This document shows, piece after piece, positions 44,218-55,517 of a stretch of DNA of 64,000 nt. Both the position numbers and the translations under genes were made by a program. Location of the stretch: assembly GCA_949825045.1 (NCBI GenBank), contig OX463812.1:17355956-17419955 (forward strand), read 5' to 3'. The notes below the pieces were generated by a model that made no database searches, was not told the origin of the DNA, and saw only the letters and a program-made list of their open reading frames with translations. Position 1 is the first letter of the stretch. Each line of letters opens with the position of its first letter. This DNA is from Argyresthia goedartella. Taxonomy: Eukaryota; Arthropoda; Insecta; Lepidoptera; Argyresthiidae.

Positions 44218-44931
44218 AATTTTTGTACCCTTGAACAGAATAAGAACTTTTTATTTCGTATACGCTCGCATACTCGCATCAATAGTTTTAAATTTAAGTA
44301 ACTACCTTTGTTTCTCGCTAAGTGATTTTTATAAATCTTTAGAGAAATAAAGAAAATATCAAACCTTCATTACTCGTGGCCCGACACGCACTTGGCCGGT
44401 TTTTATTTTAATGAGTTCGGAAGGTCCAAGGTGTTCCTAATTCAATTCGTTAGGCTTTCTCTAACTTTTAGGTGAGATCTACTTCAAGGGAAAAGGTGTA
44501 AGCCCCAAACGTGACGTGGGTGGGCAACATGGCCGTTCGGCGTATCCTACACTATCCTATTTAAACTTACTAATTACCTACCTGTTGACGTAAATAAAAC
44601 TAAAACAAGACAATATTCAATAAAACCGGTCAAGTGCTAGTAGGACATCGGACCCGCACATGAAGGGTTCCATACCATTGTACACGGAAAAACATAAAAC
44701 GACAGTCTTTTGCACGAGTACATATACCTATTTGATTTTTAATAATAAAATATTCAATACTAGCTAGGACTACATTCAAGGCCGTACATCGAAACATTGA
44801 AAAATAGTTTTGTGTATGTAGTATGTAAGTATTAAACTATGTACTCAGGTTAACGAAACTCTTTGCTCATTGAAACCGGAAGTGGAGAGAAATTGAGTAA
44901 CTTATTTTACAGAAATAAAATCAAATATGAT

Positions 44932-46520
44932 TTTGCCAGAGGGAATTCATCGGGAGGAGACCGACATCTTCGGGAGTAAAGTAAAAGGCTTGAGATGCGC
45001 GCAAATACTAGACTAAATTATTATAGGAAATACTATACGCTTATATACAACTTACTACAAAACTACGTGATGAATATAAATATACCTTATCTGTGACGGT
45101 CGTCAACTTATCTTAACATTACGTGGAAATATGACTAACATAGTCGACCGGCACAGATACTCCCCCCTTTAGGGAAAAAATATACCATAACAAACTTATA
45201 TCAACTGCAATAATAACTAGTAGGATTTTTGATAAACGTAAATTAGATAGTAATTGTGCATACTTCAACTTAATCTAAAGGTAAATCTTTCACGAATTAG
45301 AAAAATAAAGGAACTACTGTTATGTGAATTCTACTTAATATTTACCTACAGGCGTGTCTTGTATCTGGCCGCACACTACATAAAATAAACTAAAAACTGG
45401 AAAACAGAAAAACACTAGGAAAATGGGGCTTCGCGGTTAGTAAACTAACCTAACCTATAACCTGGAAAAGATCCGCAGAAGAGTCGTCTGATGCAGCCGC
45501 CCATGTTTTTCAGGAATCGATGAGTCAATTTACATCGCACGTCGTTAAAGTTGTAATCACTGTTTGTTTATAATTGCGACCGTACCTACACAAGGATGAT
45601 TGCGCTGAATCAGCGTCAGCATTAAATCTGTAACCTTGGCTGTAGGCAGTCAATAATCTCGTACGTCATATGTACGTGCGTGCTCTTCACTCTTGAGTGA
45701 ATATTAAGTTGTCGATAGATGAAATTTGTGTGCCTAATAACCTTGGGATTTGGCAACATAGGGCACATCTTGTACACCAATTGTTTATATATATCTCTCT
45801 TCAGTGATTTGATTATTCTTCGTGCGATGTTCTTCCTGGATGATTTCAATATTCGTTGAATTAGGTATATCGATGATGTTTCAATACTCTTCTGGGGGCT
45901 GGAACGGCTTCCTATGTCTTGAACTTGAAAAGCTGCTTGCTGTGAATGAATTTGCCGACGCGTTCGTTTCTGCTGGTGCGAGCTCCATTTTGATAAATCA
46001 GCAGTCAGCTGGCTATCGGTTCATTGTTCTTGCGGTATCTTGAGTTCGATGCGGGAAATCTTCAGTTGAAATTATTTATCTTGAAACCAGATTGAAAACG
46101 GACCAGAAGCCATCTGGTCCGTTTTCAATCTGGTCCGGTCATGGCTTGCTTGATGTCGTCTTGGTAGTCGGGGCTCGGCGATCTTGGACGAAGTGCTTCT
46201 TGCTTGCACTTCTAAGGTGGCAGCACACAGAGTTTTCTTCTCGGCTGGGTCCATGCTGCTATTACCGAAGGTTGCTGATGTTCAGAAGTCGGGTCACCAC
46301 TTTGCCAGAGCCAATTATACGGATAGCGACATCTTCGGGAGTAAAGTAAAAGGCTTGAGATGCGCGCAAATACTAGACTAAATTATTATAGGAAATACTA
46401 TACGCTTATAAACAACTTACTACAAAACTACGTGATGAATATAAATATACCTTATCTGTGACGGTCGTCAACTTATCTTAACATTACGTGGAAATATGAC
46501 TAACATAGTCGACCGGCACA
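44932..46520 (-). mobile_element. Non-autonomous LTR retrotransposon, copy 5
   Basis: Same as copy 4, hairpin at 46087-46133. Arose by the 4847-bp tandem duplication. Confidence 0.8.
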
Positions 46521-46751
46521 ATGACAAAAGCTTGATATTATTTATAATAATTCGAATGAGCAATTATTAATCATATAATCGACAAATAACTAAGCACAAA
46601 ACTTAATATGTATCTGCAATTAAAAATCTTTCCTGATAAGATCGGGAGAGTCAATTTTTCACCGATCAACAAATAAAACAAAATAGCTAAGAAAATGGCC
46701 ATACCAATAATTTCTTCTAAGAGTACTTCTTTTAATTCTTAAAAATCGGTA

Positions 46752-46940
46752 TGTTTCATTATTTGTTGCTGTTGCGGCAACAGAAATGCACATTCTATGA
46801 AAATTTCAGCTCTCTACCTATTTCGGTTGATCCGATAGAGCCCGGTGACGGACGGACGGACGGACGGACGGACAGACAGACGGACAGCGGAGGCTTAGTA
46901 CAGGGTCCCGTTTGGCACCCTTTGGGTACGGAACCCTAAA
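46752..46940 (+). repeat. Lepidopteran-type dispersed repeat
   Basis: Duplicate of 8478-8666 in unit B of copy 2. Confidence 0.65.
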
Positions 46941-47395
46941 ATCTAAAACCCGATTACTAAATGAGCGCGGTCTAAAGAGTATGAATCTCGTAGCCACCGG
47001 GCGGTAAATCCGCTTGAAATTGAGATTGTTTTCGTACTTCAAATTGACGTTTGATTTAACAAAGCGCGATTATTGATTATTGGTGTCAGGAGCTGTCATT
47101 TCAAACGACTGTCATATCAGAAAGGTCAATGGTACCTATGCCCACTTTTGGTCCGCTTTGTGGCGCGGCGTAGTTGGAGGCAAAGAGTTTCATTCATCTG
47201 AAGTTAATTTTAAAAAACACAACAAGTGATCTTTCAACTGCACTTGGCACTGGCAAAGCTAAGTTAACCTCAAATGAGGTTAGGATGCCTTATGTTATAA
47301 GAAGCAGTATAACTTTATAACTTCATCAACCTTCTAACGATTTGACTCCATGCAAGCAAAGCTGGCTGGAATAGAAAAATGTAGTCTTTTATATA

Positions 47396-48075
47396 TTAGG
47401 TCCTTACATATGAAATTGGCGTTTGGCATGGGAGGAACATAAAGTCGTTTTTTTTTAAATATAATATATTTATTTAATCAAAGTATGTACCACTGCTATC
47501 TATACACTTTTGCCATCTCATAGGTAGTTCTTCGATCCCTTTACTAAAAAAAAACATTCGGACGCGCGGGAATCAATAAAATCTTTGAAGGCGGTTTGGA
47601 CTGCCCCATCGTAGTTGAATTTTTTCCCTTTCAAGAAGTTATCCAAATTTCGAAGAAAATGGTAATCTGTTGGAGCAAGGTCCGGAGAGTACGGTGGATG
47701 TCTTAGACATTCCAATTGAAGCTCCTCTAATATGGTAGCCGTCTGTTGTGCAGTGTGTGGTCTAGCGTTATCATGAAGCAGCAGTGGCCTAGAGTGATTG
47801 ACCAGCCTCGGTTGTTTAGCAGCTAGCTTTTCCATCGTGATTTGCAATTGCTGACAATAGACATCTGCCGTAATCGTCTGGCCAGATTTAAGAAAGCTGT
47901 AGTGAACGATACCAGCACTAGTCTACCAAACGCTCCCAAGTAACTTTTTTGAAGTCAATTTTCGCTTGGGGCATGGTTTGGCTGGTTCGGCAGGGTTCAG
48001 CCATTGCGATGAGCGCTTCCGATTATCGTACAGGATCCACTTTTCATTACAGGTAATGATTCGATTTAAAATCCT
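47396..48075 (-). pseudogene. Mariner-like transposase, C-terminal half (copy 2b)
   Basis: Same sequence and defects as 21185-21864: catalytic-region motifs HDNARPHTA and HPPYSPDLAPTDYHFL, one internal stop and a C-terminal frameshift. Confidence 0.85.
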
Positions 48076-50047
48076 TTTCGTACCACTTGCTCAAAAAAGT
48101 GACATTCTATGCCACAAAAAGCGAACATAACAAAAGTCATTTTTAATCTGTTGAAAACAGGGAAAGAAAATTGTACTGAATTTCATTCATCCTCTAGGGG
48201 AGAATGTGATTTAAATTTGGAATACTTACCGAAATTTATACTGAACTACATCTGTGTTTACACCAATGAGTTTGTTTATAATGCATTATACATCTTTTTG
48301 AAAAAGGAATACGCATTTATTATGCAGTTATGATTATTAAATAAAATTACGAAAACCGACGCAGCCGTATGAGCTTGATGCCTTTGCTTTTCCGACAAAA
48401 AAATATTAGTCTAGGAGTTTGCCGCGTTTTTGTTTTCTTCAAATACCTACATAAACGTTAAGTTTATTTTAATTTATTTTTATAAATAAGTTAATGTTCT
48501 AAAAAATAAGTTACGATGTTAAATCAAAGCGACAGTGACAGTGAATTGTCGGATTCCATCAGTGCAAATGCTGCCGCAATTATAAATAATTTGCTTCCAA
48601 CAAATCCAAGGAAAACTATTTAAAAACTAATGAAGAATTTTCAACGTGGAGAAGTGCGAAAGGCCTATCAATTTCAGAATCAGTACTTCTTGTCTATTTT
48701 GATTATTTATCCAAGACAAAGAATCAGAATATACTTTAGTGCATATACTCAAAACTGAAAGCTACCATAACCATCAAACATAGCATTGAAATAAATACAT
48801 TCACGAAATTACTGGCTTTTTTAAAAAGAAAATCAGACAGGCATTGTGCAAAGAAGTCTAAAAATTTTATGACTCAAAATGTGGAAAAATTTCTTAATGA
48901 AGCTCCTGATGAAATTTTTCTGGCCACAAAAGTAAGCATGATTTAACTATGAATATTTCGTATCTTAGTAATGGTAATTATTCTATATATTTACCTGTTT
49001 TTTATCTTTGTGATAGGTGGCCTTAAAGTGGACTCAATGGTGCTTGCCGCGGATGTGAACTTGTAAACTTAAAGGTGGAGGACGTAGAAAATCATTCCAA
49101 TGAATTGCTGCTGATTAATGTAAAGGAAACTAAGACAAAGGAAAATCGGTCATTCATTGTACAAGGACAATATACTAAAATCATTCATAAATACCAAGCA
49201 TTACGTTCCACCAACATGGAAAACAATAGATTTTTTATAAACTATCGGAATGGGAAATTTACTCGACAAGCCATCGGCAAAAATAAAATTAGCAATATGC
49301 CAAAGGAAATTTCTAAATATTTAAAACTTAAAGATGTTGAACTATACACCGGTCACTGCTTTAGAAGAACTTCGGCGACTTTCTTGGCGGATTCAGGGGC
49401 GGATATTACGTCAATAAAAAGACACGGTGGTTGGAGGTCTGATAGAGTAGCTGAGGGTGTTATCGAAAGCTCAATGGCGAATAAAACCATATTAAGCAGT
49501 CAAATTAACAAAAATATAAAACTTAATCCATCAGAGCCACAACCATCAACTTCCGGCATCTTATCTTTGTCCGTAACTCACGATGCACCACTATCTCCGA
49601 CGTATACTATCTACAATGAAACGCAAGTTCCTCAGACGCAAGAACAGAGAAATACTCAAATCAACTCATCAACAATAAATATACCAAACAAAAATGTAAC
49701 TCTCTCTATCAATAATTGGACCAATGCTTCGAATGTTAACTTTTACTTTTAATTGTCATTATTTTTAATAAAGGCTTATCCCATATTATTATTGTGTTAA
49801 TTTTTTCGCAAATGGTACGAAAAGTAGAGTATTTTCCTCGGTGATAAAGGTGTCTTAGTCTTGGGTGAACTTAAATCCCACGCTACACTCAGGACTCGTC
49901 TTAAATCCCACGCTTCGCTCGTGATTTAAGTTTTTAACACCCTCGCTACGCTCGGGAGTAAACCTCGAGTCCTTCATTACGCTCGCGATTTAAATCATCA
50001 CCCGCGACAGAAGACACTGCTTTATCCCCTTGGTTAATAATCTACTA
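48076..50047 (+). mobile_element. Crypton-like element inserted in mariner (copy 2)
   Basis: Complete insert as judged from the mariner reading frame: left edge TTTTCGTACCACTTGC, right edge ...GGTTAATAATCTACTA. The 17-bp inverted repeat is at 48074-48090 and 49808-49824. The right part (about 49870-50000) is rich in CGCTACGCTCG/CGAG-type short palindromic runs and is absent from copy 1, which was cut at the equivalent of 49877. Confidence 0.6.
48516..49752 (+). pseudogene. Crypton-like tyrosine recombinase, broken (copy 2)
   Basis: Duplicate of 22305-23541 with the same frameshifts, the same 85-bp intron and the same Val in place of the catalytic Tyr (RVAEGVIE). The longest frame is 49075-49752. 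The rare differences include SNMSKE against SNMPKE. Shared inactivation predates the block duplication. Confidence 0.7.
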
Positions 50048-50643
50048 TTCATTATTGTGCCGGGTGAGTAATACATCGCATTAGTCAACGCGCGTTTGTT
50101 AATTTGCTTCACTCAGTTCGTGAGGTACCCACCTTTCAAGCTTTTTCACCTTCCCAATTTGCTTCAAGTGGATTAAAACAGTTTTATCACTAACACCGCA
50201 GCCTGCAGCTAACTCGGACGTGGTTTGCGATGGATCCGCTTCCACAATAGCCTTCAATTCTTCATTATCAACTTTGGTCTCCGGCTTTCCACGGCTTATT
50301 CTGCAGGTCGAAATTTCCAGAACGAAAACGTTGAAACCAAAAACGCACTGTGTTTTCTATTGCGGCACCGTCGCCATACACATCATTAATCCTTCGAGGC
50401 GTCTCTGCAGCACTGGTGCCACGGTAGAACTCATACTCGTAAATAACGCGATATTTCAAGTTTTCCATTTTGTAAGCTGAGTGAGCAAAAAAAAACAATT
50501 GAGGAAAAAATAAATGAATTATAATTTTAGAAACACAAATACATGAGTAAATAGCTGTATAAATTTGAATTTGGAATTCCTAACCATAGAGGAGATATTC
50601 AAAGTGGCCAGTACGGCGAAACGCCAATTTCATATCTAAGGAA

Positions 50644-50647
<4 letters not shown>
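50048..50647 (-). pseudogene. Mariner-like transposase, N-terminal half
   Basis: From a Met near 50465 the minus strand reads MENLKYRVIYEYEFYRGTSA, then NTVRFWFQRFRSGNFDLQNK (helix-turn-helix DNA-binding domain), a frameshift near 50268, then VDNEELKAIVEADPSQTTSE and WVPHELSEAN with in-frame stops. It ends at the Crypton-like insert. The terminal repeat and 5' leader occupy about 50500-50647. Confidence 0.85.

Positions 50648-50687
<40 letters not shown>
50648..50687. repeat. (TA)n microsatellite
   Basis: About 20 TA units immediately outside the mariner end. TTAGGTCCTCC directly follows, resembling the first nine bases of the same mariner terminus. Confidence 0.95.
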
Positions 50688-50689
<2 letters not shown>

Positions 50690-50894
50690 GTCCTCCTATT
50701 GTTGATCAGGCTAAAATCCGCATCAATTGTTGATCAGTCTTTACCCGCTATTACTTAGGAAGTTTTGAGTATATCGTGCTATAATAGCTATATAATAATT
50801 CTCCCCTTGCAACGCTGTGCCTAAGTATGCCGCAAAGCCTCTATCTCGTCGCCGACTGACACGGCCATTGTTGATCTTTTAACCGCCTTTTTTG
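50688..50894. other. Intergenic, unassigned
   Basis: Contains three copies of ATTGTTGATC (about 50697, 50731, 50868). No gene is seen. Confidence 0.4.
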
Positions 50895-53582
50895 AAACTT
50901 TGTTAAAAATTTGTGGTGATTTTAATGTTAATCTGTTAGAGGATAATAATATTTGTACTAGATTAAAATCTTTATTTTTATGTCACAACATGAACTATCT
51001 GTTTTTGGAGCCTACTAGAATTACTGCAACATCTGCTACCTGCATTGACAATATATTTACTAACATTACGCCCATTTTCAAATCGGTCATCAATAAATTA
51101 ACCTCTGATCACTCTGGTCAGATAGGTATATTCAATATTAAAATAAAAAAGGACCAAAAAGAGGATATTACATGTGTGAACGTTAGTGACACTCGGCTTG
51201 AACACTACAGGAATAATATTTTAGATAAACTATGGGAAATATCATACAGTGACGATCCAAATTTGTTGTACAACTCAGTATTTAACCTTGTCAAAAATGA
51301 ATATGATACGGTATTTAAATCAAAAACTATAAAAGTTAATAACAATGCTTTGTTTAGTGATTGGGCGACAGTTGGAATTCATAGGAGCAGACGAAGATTA
51401 TATGAACTCTATGAAGAGAAATCATATAACAAAAATACGGCCTTTCTAGATTATGTTCGTAGTTATTCAAAAATGTTTAAACGCGTTTGTGCCGTAGCTA
51501 AATCTAATTTCATCAAAAACAAAATTGAATCTAGTAGCAATGTAATGAAAACGACTTGGCAAATTATAAACAGAGAGACTGGAAAGGCCAAAGCTACACA
51601 TAATAACTTCAAGCTTAAGATAGATAATCAATTGCTAAGTACAGACCTAGAAGTAGCAAAAGCTTTCGAAAATCTCTTTACGGACATTCCAGTTTCAACA
51701 ACCAAGTCTTTAAATTCATCTCCCGCTGCTGCTGAATCTATACTTAAACAAAACTTTGAGGAATGTAAAACAGATTTTAAATTTAGGCACGTAAATAATG
51801 AAGACATTGTAAAAGCGTTTAAATCCCTGGAAATGAAAAAGACAGCTGACGCCAATGGTCTATCAGTAAAAATTATTAGTTCCATTGTAGATTGTATTGC
51901 ACCTCACCTTTGTTGTATATTTAATCAATGTATAGATAATGGTGTGTTTCCTGACTTGATGAAACTAAGTAAAGTTATACCTTTATTCAAAGCTGGTAGT
52001 ATCAGACCCCAGACCATCAGACCCCACCAATTTTAGACCCATATCGATACTACCAACGCTTAGCAAAATATTTGAAAAACTCATGCTTAATCAATTGCAA
52101 AGTCATTTTTATCTCAATAATTTAATTCATATTGCTCAGTTTGGTTTCACAAAGGGTCGTTCAACAGCCGATGCTGGTGTTGAACTAATCGACAATATTT
52201 TTGATGCCTGGGAAGACGCAATGGATGCAATAGGTGTCTTCTGCAATCTATCCAAGGCTTTTGATTGCGTCCATCATGACACTCTTGTCAGGAAGTTACG
52301 CCATTATGGTGTAAAAGATCAGGCACTTGGCCTTCTGGAGTCATATCTAACAGATAGGGTTCAGATGGTCGATGTTAATGGGAAAAGATCACCTGGGTCT
52401 TCAATAAGTATGGGCGTACCGCAAGGTTCAATTCTTGGTCCTTTCTTGTTTTTAGTATATATTAATGATTTACCTTACCTTGTTAAAGCAAAACATGGGT
52501 TAGTATTGTTTGCTGATGATACTTCTTTGATATTTAAAGTTAAAAGACAGCAATCAAATTATGACGAGGTAAACAATGCTATCTCTAGTATAGTGAACTG
52601 GTTTACTGTTAACAATTTATTACTTAATGAAAAGAAAACTAAATGTATTAAATTCGTGTTACCCAATGTGAACCCGGTAACTACAGACATATTTATAAAA
52701 GGACAGAGATTGGACCTTGTGCAGTCGACTGTCTTTTTGGGCATTACTTTAGACGCCAAACTACAATGGGATCCTCATATAAATAAATTGTCGAACAGAC
52801 TGAGTTCGGCAGCGTTCGCAGTTAAAAAAATTAGAGCTCTTACCGACGTAGACACCGCTAGACTAGTCTACTTTAGTTACTTTCATAGTCTAATGACCTA
52901 CATATGGTATTTTATTGTGGGGTCACGCTGCGAATGCTAATAGTATATTTATTCTGCAGAAACGGGCTGTTCGTGCAATTTATAGATTAGGGCCTAGAGT
53001 GTCACTGAGGGAAAAGTTTAAAGAAATCAATATTCTGACATTTGTGTCTCAATATATCTATGACAATATTGTGTATGTAAAAAGAAATATAACTAATTTT
53101 CAGAAGTACAGTGATATACACAATTTTAATACTAGAAATAAAGACAAGTTGGTTGCTTATGTAAGCCGACTACATAAAATTAGTAATTCTTTTAAAGGCA
53201 ATTGTATACGTTATTACAATAAGGTCCCTACTGATATTAAAAACTTACCTTTAGACAAGTTTAAAATAATAATAAAACAGAAATTGTATAAAAAAGGTTA
53301 CTATAGGATATCTGATTACTTAGAGGACAGATGTCCATGGGAATAGATTGTTTGAGTAACAGGCTTTCGATATATTCATTCATTCATTTTGTAATTTGAC
53401 AATATTTTATTTAAAAAAGGAAACGCAATAGATGCGACGACTGTGGAGTTTCTTCGGTGAGCTATTCTCCACAGATTCCGCCATTATGTTAGTGAACTCA
53501 CCCAAAAAAATGTAATGACGGATCTAAGTGATGTTACAACATCCTATGGAAATAAATGATTTTTGATTTGATTTGATTTGAT
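50895..53582 (+). mobile_element. LINE A, 5'-truncated (CR1/Jockey-like)
   Basis: Non-LTR retrotransposon beginning inside the endonuclease and ending in AATAAA (53551) plus a (GATTT)n tail (53561-53582). Target duplication was not found. Clade assignment rests only on gene order and the FADD-type active site. Confidence 0.85.
50897..53346 (+). pseudogene. LINE A ORF2: endonuclease end, reverse transcriptase
   Basis: The frame starts in the AP-like endonuclease (CGDFNVNLLE; later TSDHSGQIGIF, the SDH motif). The reverse transcriptase follows: FGFTKGRSTADA, NLSKAFDCVHHDTL (first Asp), MGVPQGSILGP and LFADDTSLI (FADD active site), then a C-terminal region to 53346. Two small lesions break it: a ~14-bp tandem duplication near 52000-52015 (ATCAGACCCC repeated) and a 4-bp insertion near 52905 that separates MTY from GILLWGH. 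All else is open, so it decayed recently. The first half of the endonuclease and ORF1 are missing. Confidence 0.85.
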
Positions 53583-55072
53583 CATTGTAAACATTTCCTG
53601 ATCAACATTTACTGCGGAAACTAGTATTTTGAAACTGGCGCGGCGGAGCGGCAACGTCGCAAAAATGAAACGGAAGTATTAATAAAGTAAGTTCAGTCAA
53701 TCGAACTGTCGCAGACTTCATAGTTAGTAATCAATTTTCCTGCGGTGACTTGTGTTGCAGTGGAGGACGCGTTTTTAAAGTGTTTTGTTAATATGTAGGT
53801 ACTTAGATACGTGAATGAAAGTAGATGAACATTTCTCCTGCTATTAACGTTTTGTAGGTAGTTACGGTAGGTAGATCTGCATGGTCATTTTTGTGTGGGG
53901 AAAATGACATTTGATTTATCCTAACGTTCGTTCGAAAAGTTACATAGTTAGTTACCCCATGAGAAACTTTAGATAAATTCTATCGTAATTTCAGATTTGA
54001 TTTTTTTTTATTAAATCTTAAGGCGATGATGGAATAAAAATGCGCTGTCGAGTGGAAGTGAGATGCAATAATTATACGCGAATAAGAAAAAGCGGGATGC
54101 CAATAATGCATTCGCGACTAATCTGAAACAACGTAAGCGCCAAAACGTAAAAAAAAATCATAAAAAATAAACTATTTCAGGGAATTAACTTTCAAATTGA
54201 AAATCGTTAGAAATAACAATTGTTCATACATTGCAATTATCACACAGTCATATTCACTTACTACTGCGGTGTAATAGGATAAAACCATAAAAAAAGGGTT
54301 GACTTTGTATTTATTTTCTATCGAGAAAATTTTATCCAAACATGTTTTCCAATTAAGAATCTCTAGATTATATAGTCAAATTACATATACCAGAAATTAA
54401 TTACGATTTGCCCAGTATTTCCTGAAAAACACATGAAAACAGCACCCCATATTTATTTAATCAGCGTCTTAATATAATTAAATAGAGTAGAGAAAAATAA
54501 ATGCATGTGGTGTGAATTTTATCGTTAAAACATAGATTTTGGTGAAAATGTCAAGTAGAGTGAATGTGGTGAGAAGATGAGAGGTGTAGTGAGTCTCTGA
54601 AAGTATTTAGAGTAGTGCCTGTTAATGTGTTTTGGGAGGGGAGGGAATTATGACTTAGTCTGCACACTGTTTTCATTATATTTTTATTCATCATTTATTC
54701 AAAAGTGTGTATGAGAACATTTATAGTAATGTTTACGAACTTAAAATAAATCCTGACTAAATAAGATTGATAAATTAAATTAAATATGTAATAATTAAGC
54801 TGAATATGTAATGAAATCGGAAATAAAATAAATATGAATCACTGTTTTTTATTTAGATTTTTATTTTGTTATTTTGAGAACTAATTTTGTTGCTTTATAG
54901 TCCAGGGGTTTGAGCCATTTTGAGACAGTGGTCTTGCACTCGAGTGATACCTTTGGATTAACATTAAAAAAATTGTTAACTTTGTTGTAAATTATACTGG
55001 ATTATATGTAGTACTGTTTACGAGCGAATACTGTTTTGTGTGCCTTGAAATAAGTGCATTTGAAACAAAATT
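53583..55072. other. Intergenic, no gene seen
   Basis: AT-rich DNA without a recognisable coding or RNA gene. A GC-richer stretch at 53634-53660 (GGCGCGGCGGAGCGGCAACG) is the only compositional feature. Confidence 0.5.
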
Positions 55073-55517
55073 AATACAAATACAAATACAAATACAAATA
55101 CGTTTATTTTGCCAAAATAGATTACAATTGTGAAAACTTACTAATAGCATGTGTGGGTATTCGGATAAATTTTAATATAGTTACTGCGATCTCCGCACTA
55201 GGCTAACCTTTATCGCGGAAACCGTCACAAATCGAGTGCCATGAACTTATCGATCGTAAGCGGAAAATTGTGAATTGTGTTGCATTGATTAATTTCATTA
55301 CGTGCTAGAGTTAGTGTGTGTGAGGTATGACTTTAAACTAATTAATGTGTACTTAAACAAGTTTAAATATACAAAATGATTCTAAAATTGTAAAAAATAG
55401 GTTCCTATATTGACAAAAGATTAACAATTTTAATAAAAAATATGTGGTTGAAAGCGCATCTAAAGTTCGTATATTTATTATTTATTCGTATTTATTTTAT
55501 TAGTTAAACATATTCGT

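Larger units (their letters stand above)
43455..48301 (+). repeat. Tandem unit B of copy 2
   Basis: Repeats unit A at an offset of 4847 bp with no length change seen, then continues through the full Crypton-like element instead of jumping back to satellite. Confidence 0.9.
25962..49877 (+). repeat. Composite segmental duplication, copy 2
   Basis: Second copy of 1-23668. The offset is 25962 before the piggyBac insertion and 33428 after it, falling to 33427 within the satellite; the difference, 7466 bp, equals the piggyBac element plus one TTAA. The internal tandem units are 4847 bp long and number two instead of three. The right end diverges from copy 1 after GGTGAACTTAAATC. Confidence 0.9.
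47396..50647 (-). mobile_element. Mariner-like element split by Crypton-like insert
   Basis: Both mariner ends are present: TTAGGTCCTTACATATGAAA at 47396, and the inverse TTAGTTCCTTAGATATGAAA ending at 50647, each next to TA. The transposase is split: C-terminal half 47396-48075, N-terminal half 50048-50647. Reading across, ...LTRHNNE (50048) joins RILNRIITC (48075), where mariners are continuous. So 48076-50047 is a later insertion. This is the fuller version of the element truncated at 21864 and 43228. Confidence 0.85.
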
